From positions 6,178 through 70,177 of the forward strand of contig CAWHKD010000013.1 of the NCBI GenBank assembly GCA_963829845.1: a DNA stretch of 64,000 nt, written 5' to 3'. This DNA is from Gaiellasilicea sp963829845. Lineage in GTDB: Bacteria; Actinomycetota; Thermoleophilia; Gaiellales; Gaiellaceae. Of this stretch, positions 28,630 through 37,229 are shown piece by piece. The position numbers and the translations under genes were made by a program. Every line of letters begins with the position of its first letter. Within the stretch, counting starts at the first letter, position 1. The notes under the pieces are model-generated. The model was given only the letters and a program-made list of their open reading frames with translations, did not search any database and was not told the origin of the DNA.

Positions 28630-30162
28630 CTACTTGAGGTCGGCCAGGATCTCGGCCGCGCCGCGCTGGCCGGTCTCGACGGCGCCGTTCAGGTAGCCCT
28701 GGAAGTCGATCGACGTGTGCTCGCCGGCGAAGTGGCAGTTGCCCTGGCGGCGCGCTTCCATCCCGGCGAAGCGCTGGTACTGGCCCACCTTCCAGAAGGA
28801 GTACGAGCCGTTGGTCCACTCGTATCCCGGCCAGAAGTCGATCGCCGCCTTGCCGTTCCAGGCCTTCGTCGCGCCCGGCAGTACCGGCTCGAGCTGGGCC
28901 AGGAACTGCTTCGCGCGCGACTCGGGCGTGCCGGAGCCGAAGCTCGCGCCGATCTTGCCGCCGGTGTAGTCGACGAGGATGCCGCTCTTGCCGCCCTGCG
29001 CACGCGTCACCTCCCAGGTGTTCTGGTAGCCCGTGTCCGAGAACGTGTCGCCGTTCGCGCCTTGTCCGCGCCAGAACCGACTCGAGAACTGGACGTGCAG
29101 CTTCGAGTTCGTGCCCATCCCCTGCTCGCGGATCGCGACCAGCTTGAGCGGCTCGAACCCGGCCTTCGAGAGGTCGACCGAGGAGCGCAGGATCGAGAAG
29201 GGCAGTGCGAGCACGACCTTGTCCGCGGTCACGGTCTTCGTGCCTGAGCTCTGCGCGAACGTGAGCGTGAACGTGCCCGTGGCGTTGCGGCGGACCGCGA
29301 CGAGCTCGGACCCGGTCGTGATCTGGCCCGCGAGCCGGGCGGCGAGCCGGTCCGTGATCTGATCGTTGCCGCCGACGACGTGGTACTTCTCGTTCGAAGG
29401 CCCGAAGACGCGGAACTGGCCCTGGCCGGAGTAGGCGAGCAGATAGAGCAGGTTGAGCGCGCTCTGCTCGGTGCACTCGGCGCCGTACTCGATGTTGTAG
29501 GCGACGTTAAGCAGCTTCCCGATCCGAGAGTCGATCCCGTCCTCGAACGTCTCCTCGATGTAGTCGACGATCGACATGTTGTCGAGCTCGCGGCCCCGCT
29601 CGGTTGAGAGCTCGAACGTGGTCGGGTAGCTCGCCGCCGAGACGTCGGCATGGATCTTCTGCCAGGCGGCCTTGATGTCGTCGGTCATCTCCGCGTATGA
29701 GTAGTACGAGCCGTCGAGGTACGCGATCAGCTCGGTGCCGTTCTGCTCCGCCTGGAGCAGGTTGTCGAGCTTGAGCCCGAGCCCCTGAGCGAGCTGGCGG
29801 ATGTGCGAGTGGCTCTGGTCGATCAGCTCACCGCCGTGCTCGGCGATCTGGCCGTCCGCGAATGCGCCGCGGAGCGTCCAGCAGCGGCCGCCGATCCGGT
29901 CCGAGGCCTCGTGGACCTCCGCGGTGTAGCCCGCGTTCCGGAGCGCATACGCGGCGCTGAGCCCGGCGAGGCCGCCGCCGACGACGACGATCCTCGGAGC
30001 GGTCGCTGCGCGGGCGGGTGCCGCGAGGCGGCCAAGCACGCCGAAGCCGAGCGCCGCGACTCCTGCTTCCTTGACGAAGCGGCTGCGCGTGGTGCGCCGC
30101 CCGCCGGCGGCCACGGCCGCCACGGCGTCCTGAACGGCACCTGCGAGTGGCGTGCGTGCCAT
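28630..30162 (-). CDS. Flavin monoamine oxidase family protein
   Basis: This 510-residue protein has a twin-arginine-like export signal (RRTTRSRFVKEAG, then hydrophobic AALGFGVLGRLAAPA) and an FAD-binding amine oxidase fold: VVVGGGLAGLSAAYAL (about 59-74), EHGGELIDQSH, and C-terminal AGEHTSIDFQGYLNGAVETG (about 478-497, FAD contact). It oxidises a primary or poly-amine to aldehyde, ammonia and hydrogen peroxide, outside the membrane. The divergent neighbour is a polyamine-type aldehyde dehydrogenase, so the aldehyde product may be passed to that pathway. Confidence 0.9.
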   Translation of the reverse strand: MARTPLAGAVQDAVAAVAAGGRRTTRSRFVKEAGVAALGFGVLGRLAAPARAATAPRIVVVGGGLAGLSAAYALRNAGYTAEVHEASDRIGGRCWTLRGAFADGQIAEHGGELIDQSHSHIRQLAQGLGLKLDNLLQAEQNGTELIAYLDGSYYSYAEMTDDIKAAWQKIHADVSAASYPTTFELSTERGRELDNMSIVDYIEETFEDGIDSRIGKLLNVAYNIEYGAECTEQSALNLLYLLAYSGQGQFRVFGPSNEKYHVVGGNDQITDRLAARLAGQITTGSELVAVRRNATGTFTLTFAQSSGTKTVTADKVVLALPFSILRSSVDLSKAGFEPLKLVAIREQGMGTNSKLHVQFSSRFWRGQGANGDTFSDTGYQNTWEVTRAQGGKSGILVDYTGGKIGASFGSGTPESRAKQFLAQLEPVLPGATKAWNGKAAIDFWPGYEWTNGSYSFWKVGQYQRFAGMEARRQGNCHFAGEHTSIDFQGYLNGAVETGQRGAAEILADLK

Positions 30163-30236
30163 GGCTCCTGATCCCCTTCCCCCGGATCGACGGGCGAAAC
30201 ACGATGTCCTCCCAGGCCAGAATCGGGGGAGCCGCT

Positions 30237-30309
30237 ATGGACACAATGGCCTAAGCGGGGTGGCCGACCGCCCTCCGACTTGTCCATTCGGTCGAAGGCG
30301 AGCTAGGCT
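30237..30309. promoter_or_regulatory. Divergent control region with inverted repeat and promoter of the polyamine cluster
   Basis: ATGGACA (30237-30243) and TGTCCAT (30281-30287) form an inverted repeat 37 bases apart between the amine oxidase and the aldehyde dehydrogenase genes. The right arm overlaps the -35 box TTGTCC (30280-30285), which is 18 bases from TAGGCT (30304-30309), a plausible promoter for the gene at 30352. A regulator bound at both arms could loop the DNA and control both directions. No regulator gene is adjacent. Confidence 0.4.
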
Positions 30310-30351
30310 CGCGCCCGAGATCCCGCGATCCCCCAAGCGGAGGGCTGCCCA

Positions 30352-31800
30352 GTGAGTGTGTCTGTGACCAAGTACAAGAACCTCGTCGGCGGCGAGTGGG
30401 TCGACGCGGCGTCGGGTGAGACGATGGAAGTCCTGAACCCGTCGACGGGCGAGGTGATCGCCGAGGTGCCCCGGTCGAGTGCCGAGGACGTCGAGCGCGC
30501 CGTCGACGCCGCCGTCAAGGCCTTCGCCGAGTGGGCCGACAAGACGCCCAAGGACAGGATGGAGCTGCTGCTGAAGCTCGCCGACGTGATCGACGACAAC
30601 GCCGAGGAGCTGACGCAGCTCGAATCGCAGAACGTCGGCAAGCCGATGGCGATCGCGGGCGACGAGATGCCGTTCTCGGCCGACAACCTCCGCTTCTTCG
30701 CCGGCGCCGCTCGCACGCTCGAGGGCAAGGCCGCCGGCGAGTACGTCGAGGGCTACACCTCGATCATCCGGCGCGAGCCGCTCGGGGTCGTCGCCGGGAT
30801 CACGCCCTGGAACTACCCGTTGATGATGGCGGTCTGGAAGCTCGGGCCCGCCCTCGCCGCCGGCAACGTCCAGATCCTGAAGCCGGCCGAGCAGACGCCG
30901 CTGACGACGCTCCGCTTCGCCGAGCTGGCACAGGAGTTCCTGCCGCCCGGCGTGCTCCAGGTGGTCACCGGCGACGGTCTTCCGGCCGGCGACGCGCTCG
31001 TCCGGCATCCGGAGATCCGACTTGTCTCGCTGACGGGCTCGGTCGAGACCGGACGGCTGATCGCAGCCGGCGCCGCGCAGTCGAACCTCAAGCGCGTGCA
31101 CCTCGAGCTCGGCGGCAAGGCGCCGATGGTGGTGCTCGACGACGCCGATCCGGGCACCGTCGCGGAGGCGATCAAGATCGGCGGATACTGGAACTCGGGC
31201 CAGGACTGCACCGCGTCCTCACGGATCCTCGTCCACGAGCGCGTCTACGACGACGTCATGTCCGAGACGGTGAAGACACTCGAGGCGATGAAGGTTGCCG
31301 ACCCGGCCGAGGGCGACGACGTCGACATGGGCCCCGTGATTTCGAAGGAGCAGCAGGAGCGCGTGCTCGGCTTCCTCGAGCGGGCGGTGAGCGGAAAGGC
31401 GACGATCGTGACGGGCGGCGAGTCGATCGGCGACCGCGGCTTCTTCGTCAAGCCGACCGTCGTCGCCGACGTCGCCCAGGACTCGGAGATCGTCCAGAGC
31501 GAGGTCTTCGGGCCGGTCGTGACGGTCCAGCCCTTCGGCTCCGACGACGAGGCGATCGCGATGGCGAACGACGTTCGCTACGGCCTCGCCGCGTCGGTCT
31601 TCTCGAAGGACGTCGGCCGCGCGATGGCCGCGGCGCGGAAGCTCGAGTTCGGCACCGTCTGGGTCAACGAGCACCTGTTCCCACTCGCGTCGGAGATGCC
31701 GCACGGCGGCTTCAAGGAGTCCGGCTACGGCAAGGACATGTCGCTCTACTCGATGGAGGAGTACACCCGCATCAAGCATGTCGCGGTGAAGCTGGCGTGA
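30352..31800 (+). CDS. NAD-dependent aldehyde dehydrogenase (aminobutyraldehyde dehydrogenase-like)
   Basis: The 482-residue ALDH has Asn154 in TPWNYP, the NAD-fold Gly motif LTGSVETG, general base Glu252 (HLELGG) and nucleophile Cys286 (GQDCTAS). The sequence around the active site and the C-terminal GGFKESGYGKD resemble betaine-/gamma-aminobutyraldehyde dehydrogenases, which oxidise aldehydes made from putrescine. GTG 30352 has GGAGG upstream. It leads a plus-strand operon: an aminotransferase overlaps its stop (GTGA), followed by the pot transporter. Confidence 0.92.
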   Translation: MSVSVTKYKNLVGGEWVDAASGETMEVLNPSTGEVIAEVPRSSAEDVERAVDAAVKAFAEWADKTPKDRMELLLKLADVIDDNAEELTQLESQNVGKPMAIAGDEMPFSADNLRFFAGAARTLEGKAAGEYVEGYTSIIRREPLGVVAGITPWNYPLMMAVWKLGPALAAGNVQILKPAEQTPLTTLRFAELAQEFLPPGVLQVVTGDGLPAGDALVRHPEIRLVSLTGSVETGRLIAAGAAQSNLKRVHLELGGKAPMVVLDDADPGTVAEAIKIGGYWNSGQDCTASSRILVHERVYDDVMSETVKTLEAMKVADPAEGDDVDMGPVISKEQQERVLGFLERAVSGKATIVTGGESIGDRGFFVKPTVVADVAQDSEIVQSEVFGPVVTVQPFGSDDEAIAMANDVRYGLAASVFSKDVGRAMAAARKLEFGTVWVNEHLFPLASEMPHGGFKESGYGKDMSLYSMEEYTRIKHVAVKLA

Positions 31801-33173
31801 CGCCCGGCCTGCTCGACGCCGGCGTCGGCGTCGACCGCGGTCGGCTTGCGGCGCTGACGGCACGGGAGGCGGAGGCCTTCGCCGCGGCGCGCCCGCGCTC
31901 GCGGGTACTGGCCGACCGCTCGCGCCGATCGCTCCTTGGCGGCGTCCCGATGACGTGGATGATGCGCTGGGCTTCGCCCTATCCGCTCTTCCTCGACGAG
32001 GCGAAGGGCGCGCGCGTCGTCGACGTCGATGGCCACGAGTACGTCGACCTCTGCCTCGGCGACACCGGTGCGATGGCCGGACACGCGCCCGAGCCCGTCG
32101 TCCGTGCGGTCGCCGCCCGGGCGGCCGGCGGGATCACCGCGATGCTCCCGACCGAGGACGCGGCCTGGGCCGGAGAGGAGCTCGCCCGGCGCTTCGGGCT
32201 CCCGCTCTGGCAGTTCACGCTCAGCGCCACCGACGCCAATCGCTTCGCGATCCGGATCTGCCGGGCGGTGACTGGCCGGCCGAAGATCCTCGTCTTCAAC
32301 GGCTGCTATCACGGCACCGTCGACGAGACGTTCGCGACGCTGCGCGAGGACGGCTCGGTCGGCCTTCGCGCCGGCAACGTCGGCCCGCCGGTCGATCCGG
32401 CTCTGACGACGAAGGTCGTCGAGCTCAACGACCTCGACGCGCTCGAGGCCGCCCTCGCGCCAGGCGACGCCGCCTGCGTGCTCGCCGAGCCGGCGCTGAC
32501 GAACATCGGCATCGTCCTGCCCGAGCCGGGATTCCACGACGGGCTGCGCGAGCTCACGCGCCGGACGGGAACGCTGCTCGTGATCGACGAGACGCATACG
32601 TTCAGCGCCGGGCCGGGCGGCTACACGGCGGCACACGGGCTCGAGCCCGACGTGCTCACGATCGGGAAGGCAATCGGCGGCGGCGTGCCCGTCGGCGCGT
32701 TCGGTGTCACCGAGGAGCTGGCGCGGCGGGCGCTCGCGCAGGAGGAGACCGACTACGAGGACGTCGGCGGGGTGGGCGGCACGCTCGCCGGGAACGCGCT
32801 CTCGCTCGCGGCCGTGCGCGCGACGCTCGGCGAGGTCCTCACCGAGGACGCGTTCGCCCGCATGACCGTGCTCGGCGAGCGGCTGGCCGACGGCGCCGCC
32901 GCCGTGATCGCTTCCGCCGGGATGCCGTGGCATGTGACCCGCCTCGGGGCGCGCGCCGAATACCGCTTCGCGCCGCAGCCGCCGCGGAACGGCGGCGAGT
33001 CCGGAGCCGCCGGCGACGAGGCGCTCGAGCGCTTTCTCCATCTCCATGCGCTCAACCGCGGCGTCCTGATCACGCCGTTCCACAACATGGCCCTGGTCTC
33101 GCCGGCGACGAGCGAGGCCGACGTCGACCGACACACCGAGGTCTTCGCGGACGCGCTCGGGGAGCTCGCGTGA
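31797..33173 (+). CDS. Class III PLP-dependent aminotransferase
   Basis: The 458-residue class III aminotransferase has the fold and PLP site of glutamate-1-semialdehyde mutase/omega-aminotransferase types: HGTVDETFAT, then DETHTFSAGPGG, and Schiff-base Lys291 in LTIGKAIGGGVPVG. It probably moves an amino group from a diamine or amino acid to a keto acid in the polyamine route. The GTG start overlaps the ALDH stop. The 150-base structured element begins four bases after its stop. Confidence 0.88.
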   Translation: MTPGLLDAGVGVDRGRLAALTAREAEAFAAARPRSRVLADRSRRSLLGGVPMTWMMRWASPYPLFLDEAKGARVVDVDGHEYVDLCLGDTGAMAGHAPEPVVRAVAARAAGGITAMLPTEDAAWAGEELARRFGLPLWQFTLSATDANRFAIRICRAVTGRPKILVFNGCYHGTVDETFATLREDGSVGLRAGNVGPPVDPALTTKVVELNDLDALEAALAPGDAACVLAEPALTNIGIVLPEPGFHDGLRELTRRTGTLLVIDETHTFSAGPGGYTAAHGLEPDVLTIGKAIGGGVPVGAFGVTEELARRALAQEETDYEDVGGVGGTLAGNALSLAAVRATLGEVLTEDAFARMTVLGERLADGAAAVIASAGMPWHVTRLGARAEYRFAPQPPRNGGESGAAGDEALERFLHLHALNRGVLITPFHNMALVSPATSEADVDRHTEVFADALGELA

Positions 33174-33177
33174 CGTT

Positions 33178-33327
33178 GCTCACGTGCCTGGGGCGCCGCT
33201 CGCGTTGCGTAGGCCGGTGGAACAGCACGGACGTACGGGCCGCCGGGTGGAGCGGCGCGAGCGGCGCCAGCCTTTCGCGGAGCCCGGCTCCGCCGGGCGG
33301 GAGCGAAAGGCGGCCAGGCACGTGAGC
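33178..33327 (+). repeat. 150-base structured intercistronic element, copy A
   Basis: Arms GCTCACGTGCCTGG (33178-33191) and its exact complement (33314-33327) close the element. Inside are helix 2 (33192-33204 with 33256-33268, 13 pairs) and helix 3 (33271-33278 with 33303-33310, plus inner 33282-33288 with 33292-33298). The unpaired joints are only two or three bases, so it folds as a three-way junction. It begins four bases after the aminotransferase stop. The potA GTG (33322-33324) lies in the closing helix and the ribosome-site-like GAAAGG lies in helix 3. Copy B at 56015-56164 is about 89% identical with no gaps. Confidence 0.8.
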
Positions 33328-34392
33328 GATCCCGACGTCCGGCTGGAGACGGTCGTCAAGCGCTTCGACGGCGTCGTCGCCGTCGACGGGATCACGCTCG
33401 AGATCCCATCGGGCTCGTTCTTCGCCCTGCTCGGGCCGTCCGGCTGCGGCAAGACGACGACGCTGCGGATGATCGGCGGCTTCGAGGAGCCGGACGAGGG
33501 CGCGATCTACCTCGGCGACCGCGACGTCGTCGGGCTGCCGCCCTACCGCCGCGACGTCAACACCGTCTTCCAGAGCTACGCGCTCTTCCCGCACCTCTCG
33601 ATCTTCGACAACGTCGCCTTCGGGCTCAGGCGGAAGGGCGTGGACAAGACGCAGGTGAAGGGCCGGGTGGAGGAGATGCTGCGCCTGGTCGGGCTCGAGG
33701 GCCTGGGCTCGCGCCGGCCGCGCCAGCTTTCCGGCGGTCAGCAGCAACGCGTCGCGCTCGCCAGGGCACTCGTGAACCGGCCCCAGGTGCTGCTGCTCGA
33801 CGAGCCGCTCGGCGCTCTCGATCTGAAGCTGCGCAAGCAGATGCAGCTCGAGCTGAAGGCGATCCAGAACGACCTCGGCCTCACCTTCGTCCACGTCACG
33901 CACGACCAGGAGGAGGCGATGACGATGGCCGATGCGATCGCAGTCATGAACCGTGGCCGGATCGAGCAGCTCGGGCCCCCGACAGAGCTTTACGAGCGGC
34001 CGGCGACCGCGTTCGTGGCCGGCTTCCTCGGCGTCTCCAACCTGCTCCACGGCTCGGTCACCGGCCCGGGGAGTGTCCGGCTCGATACGGGCGACGAGAT
34101 CGCCGCCGATGCAGGCGACCGTAGCGGCCGCGTCGCCGTCGGCATCCGCCCGGAGAAGATCCGGATCGGCCCACCCGCCGAGGGCGACAACAGCCTCGCC
34201 GGCATCGTCAGGGAGACCGCCTACGTCGGCGTCGCCACGCAGTACGTGGTCGAGACCGGTGCCCGCACGTTGATGGTGTACGTCCAGAACGACGGCTCCG
34301 GGGTGTCGCTCCAGCCCGGTGCTGCGGCAGTTCTCAGCTGGAGCCCGCACGCCACCTTCGTCGTCGACCCCGCACAGGAGGAGTCCCCATGA
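33322..34392 (+). CDS. potA: Polyamine ABC transporter ATP-binding protein
   Basis: The 356-residue ATPase has Walker A GPSGCGKT (about 38-45), signature QLSGGQQQRVALA, Walker B LLLDEPLGALD, H-loop VTHDQEEA, and a C-terminal TOBE domain (about 240-350; GIRPEKIRIG). This matches PotA-type ATPases that power spermidine/putrescine import. The GTG start at 33322 is used because the ABC domain begins right after it; the upstream open stretch is the 150-base element and not coding. It overlaps potD by ATGA (34389). Confidence 0.94.
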   Translation: MSDPDVRLETVVKRFDGVVAVDGITLEIPSGSFFALLGPSGCGKTTTLRMIGGFEEPDEGAIYLGDRDVVGLPPYRRDVNTVFQSYALFPHLSIFDNVAFGLRRKGVDKTQVKGRVEEMLRLVGLEGLGSRRPRQLSGGQQQRVALARALVNRPQVLLLDEPLGALDLKLRKQMQLELKAIQNDLGLTFVHVTHDQEEAMTMADAIAVMNRGRIEQLGPPTELYERPATAFVAGFLGVSNLLHGSVTGPGSVRLDTGDEIAADAGDRSGRVAVGIRPEKIRIGPPAEGDNSLAGIVRETAYVGVATQYVVETGARTLMVYVQNDGSGVSLQPGAAAVLSWSPHATFVVDPAQEESP

Positions 34393-35564
34393 CCCGCCCT
34401 CTGACCCGACGTCAGCTGCTCGAGCGCGCCGCGCTCGGGGGCGCCGCGCTGACCGTGCCCGGCTTCCTCGCCGCCTGTGGCGGCGGCGACGACACCGCGG
34501 CGGTCGCGACCACAGCCACCGGCGGCGGCGAGCAGACGCTGGCAAGCCAGCTCCGCTTCGCCAACTGGCAGCTCTACATCGACGTCGACGAGAAGACGAA
34601 GAAGCGGCCGACGCTCGACGAGTTCACGAAGCAGACGGGCGTCACGGTCGACTACTTCGAGGAGATCAACTCGAACGACGAGTACTTCGGGAAGATCCAG
34701 GGGCCGCTGTCGCGGGGCCAGAGCATCGACCGCGACATCATCGTCCTCACCGACAACTCGCGCTATCCCGGCCTGATGGTCGAGGAGGAGTGGGTCGAGA
34801 AGCTCGACAAGGGCGCAATCCCGAACATCTCGAACCTCGTCGACGCGCTCCAGAGCCCGCCCTTCGACCCCGACCGCACGTACTCGCTGCCGTGGCAGTC
34901 CGGCATGACCGGGATCGCCTACAACGCCAAGTTGACCCCGACACCGATCACCTCGGTCGAGCAGCTGCTCGAGGATCCGAAGCTGAAGGGGAAGATGACG
35001 CTGCTCTCCGAGATGGCCGACACGCTCGGCGTCGTGATGAAGGCGAACGGCGACGACCCGGCCGTCGTCACCGACGAGACGTTCACACGGGCGATCGACC
35101 GGGTGAAGGCGGCTGTCGACTCGGGCCAGGTGCGGCAGTTCACCGGCAACGACTACTCCGGGCCGCTCTCGAAGGGCGACCTCGTTGCGGCGCTCTCGTG
35201 GTCGGGCGACGTCGTCCAGCTGCAGGCCGACAACGCCAACCTGAAATGGGGCATCCCGAAGGACGGCGGGATGATCTGGACCGACAACATGCTGATCCCG
35301 ACGGGCGGGGACGTGTTCACGGCTTCGACGTACATGAACTTCGTCTACGACCCCAAGATCGCCGCGCAGATCGCCGCCTACGTCAACTACGTGACCCCGG
35401 TGAAGGGCGCGAAGGAAGAGCTCGCCAAGACCGATCCCGAGACGGCGGCGAACCCGCTGATCTTCCCGGACGACGAGACACTCGGGCGGGTCTCGGGCTT
35501 CGACTCGAAGGCGCTCAACAACCAGGACTACATCGAGCAGTGGCAGACGCTGCTGGGGGCGTAG
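34389..35564 (+). CDS. potD: Polyamine ABC transporter substrate-binding lipoprotein
   Basis: The 391-residue protein has a Tat-type N terminus (RRQLLERAALGGAAL) ending in lipobox LAAC (Cys30), so it is a membrane-anchored, probably folded-exported binding protein. The mature part has the PotD/PotF fold: FANWQLYID, VDYFEEINSNDEYFGKI, YSLPWQSGMTGIAYN and DNMLIPTGG. It delivers spermidine or putrescine to the PotBC channel. It lies between potA (ATGA overlap) and potB (19-base gap). Confidence 0.93.
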   Translation: MTRPLTRRQLLERAALGGAALTVPGFLAACGGGDDTAAVATTATGGGEQTLASQLRFANWQLYIDVDEKTKKRPTLDEFTKQTGVTVDYFEEINSNDEYFGKIQGPLSRGQSIDRDIIVLTDNSRYPGLMVEEEWVEKLDKGAIPNISNLVDALQSPPFDPDRTYSLPWQSGMTGIAYNAKLTPTPITSVEQLLEDPKLKGKMTLLSEMADTLGVVMKANGDDPAVVTDETFTRAIDRVKAAVDSGQVRQFTGNDYSGPLSKGDLVAALSWSGDVVQLQADNANLKWGIPKDGGMIWTDNMLIPTGGDVFTASTYMNFVYDPKIAAQIAAYVNYVTPVKGAKEELAKTDPETAANPLIFPDDETLGRVSGFDSKALNNQDYIEQWQTLLGA

Positions 35565-35583
35565 GAGCGCCCGCGGGAGGGCG

Positions 35584-36435
35584 ATGACGTTCTTCCACCG
35601 GCACCGGTGGCTGGCCCCGTGGGGGCTGCTGACGCCTGGGATGGCGTGGCTGGTGGTCTTCTTCGTGGTCCCGCTCGGGTTCCTCGCCTACCAGTCGCTG
35701 CAGAGCGGGATCTTCCCGAGCTACGAGTTCACGTGGGAGTTCTCCAACTACCGCGAGGCACTCTCGGACAACCGCGAGCAGCTGGTGCGCTCGTTCTGGT
35801 ACGCGGGGATCGCGACCGTGCTGGCGCTCGCGTTCAGCTACCCACTCGCGTACTGGATCGCCTTCCGGGCCGGGAAGTGGAAGAACGTCTTCCTCGTCCT
35901 CGTCGTGGCGCCGTTCTTCGTCACGTACCTGATCCGGACGATCGCGTGGCAGACGATCCTCTCCGACGACGGCACCGTCGTGAGCGTGCTCAGAACGGTG
36001 GGGCTGCTGGCCGACGACGGCCGCCTGCTCGCCACCTCGACGGCCGTGGTCGCCGGGATCACCTACAACTACCTGCCCTTCGCGATCCTGCCGATCTACG
36101 TGTCGCTCGAGCAGATCGACCGGCGGTTGGTCGAGGCGGCCGAGGATCTCTACGCGAGTCCCAGGCGGGCGTTTCTCCGGGTGACGCTGCCGCTCTCGCT
36201 CCCCGGCGTCTTCGCGGCAACCGTGCTGACGTTCATCCCCTCCGCCGGAGACTTCATCAACGCGGAGCTGCTCGGCGGACCCAACCAGGCCATGATCGGG
36301 AACGTCATTCAGTCGAAGTTCCTCGCCCTCATCGACTATCCGTCGGCAGCGGCTCTCTCCTTCGTGCTGATGGCCATCATCGTCGTCCTCGTCGCGATCT
36401 ACGCCCGCATCGTCGGCTCGGAGCGGCTGGGATGA
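35584..36435 (+). CDS. potB: Polyamine ABC transporter permease
   Basis: The 283-residue permease has six predicted membrane helices and the EAA cytoplasmic loop (EAAEDLYASPRRAFLRVTLPLS as EAAEDLYAS then RVTLPLSLPG) that docks with the ATPase. It corresponds to PotB. GGGAGG lies just before the ATG at 35584. The potC ATG overlaps its stop (ATGA at 36432). Confidence 0.93.
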   Translation: MTFFHRHRWLAPWGLLTPGMAWLVVFFVVPLGFLAYQSLQSGIFPSYEFTWEFSNYREALSDNREQLVRSFWYAGIATVLALAFSYPLAYWIAFRAGKWKNVFLVLVVAPFFVTYLIRTIAWQTILSDDGTVVSVLRTVGLLADDGRLLATSTAVVAGITYNYLPFAILPIYVSLEQIDRRLVEAAEDLYASPRRAFLRVTLPLSLPGVFAATVLTFIPSAGDFINAELLGGPNQAMIGNVIQSKFLALIDYPSAAALSFVLMAIIVVLVAIYARIVGSERLG

Positions 36436-37229
36436 AACGCGTCCGCGGCAGGGTCCTCGACGTCTACGCGATCCTCGCGATCGGCTACATGCTGCTGCCG
36501 ATCGCGGTCGTCTTCCTCTTCTCGTTCAACGACCCCGCCGGCCGCTTCAACTACGTCTGGCAGAGCTTCACGTTCGACAACTGGGTGAACTGGGACGCCG
36601 TCCCGGGACTGCGCGACGCGCTGGAGACGTCGCTGCTGATCGCGGTGCTCGCGAGCCTGACCGCGACCGCCCTCGGCACGCTGATCGCGCTCGCGCTCGT
36701 TCGGCACCAGTTTCGAGGGCGGGGGTCGATCAACTTCCTCATCTTTCTGCCGATGGCGGCGCCCGAGATCGTGCTCGGCGCGTCGCTGCTCACCCTCTTC
36801 CTCAACCAGACGCTGCTGGACCTCGGCTTCTGGACGATCTTCATCGCCCACGTGATGTTCTGCATCTCCTTCGTCGTCGTCACCGTGCGCGCGCGCCTCG
36901 TCGACTTCGACCGCCACCTCGAGGAAGCGGCGGCCGACCTTGGCGCGACCGGGCTGGAGACGTTCCGGCTCGTGACGCTGCCGCTCCTGTGGCCGGCGAT
37001 CCTCGCCGGCGGGCTGCTGGCCTTCGCCATCTCCGTCGACGACTTCGTGATCACGTACTTCAACTCAGGGAGCGAGATCACGTTCCCCGTCTTCGTCTGG
37101 GGCCAGGCGGCGCGTGGAGTACCACCGCAGGTGAACGTGATCGGCTCCGCCATCTTTCTCGTCGCTGTCGGGATCATGCTCGTCAGCGTCATCGTCCAGA
37201 CCCGCCGCCGGAAGGAATCCGCCGCATGA
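36432..37229 (+). CDS. potC: Polyamine ABC transporter permease
   Basis: The 265-residue permease, second of the pair, has six membrane helices and an EAA loop EEAAADLGATGLETFRLVTL (about 158-177), then ISVDDFVITYFNSG, a segment typical of PotC. ATGA overlaps tie it to potB upstream and to the aminotransferase gene downstream. It completes the potADBC transporter. Confidence 0.93.
   Translation: MKRVRGRVLDVYAILAIGYMLLPIAVVFLFSFNDPAGRFNYVWQSFTFDNWVNWDAVPGLRDALETSLLIAVLASLTATALGTLIALALVRHQFRGRGSINFLIFLPMAAPEIVLGASLLTLFLNQTLLDLGFWTIFIAHVMFCISFVVVTVRARLVDFDRHLEEAAADLGATGLETFRLVTLPLLWPAILAGGLLAFAISVDDFVITYFNSGSEITFPVFVWGQAARGVPPQVNVIGSAIFLVAVGIMLVSVIVQTRRRKESAA

Noticed and set aside
33184..33321. 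N-terminal extension of potA
   Set aside because: The upstream codons are the structured repeat; the same stretch precedes an unrelated gene at 56020, so the shared translated sequence is not a protein domain.
33178..33327. Insertion sequence or ordinary MITE
   Set aside because: Terminal inverted repeats are present, but no target duplication was seen. Paired changes and fixed placement relative to start codons fit an RNA structure better, although a mobile origin is not excluded.
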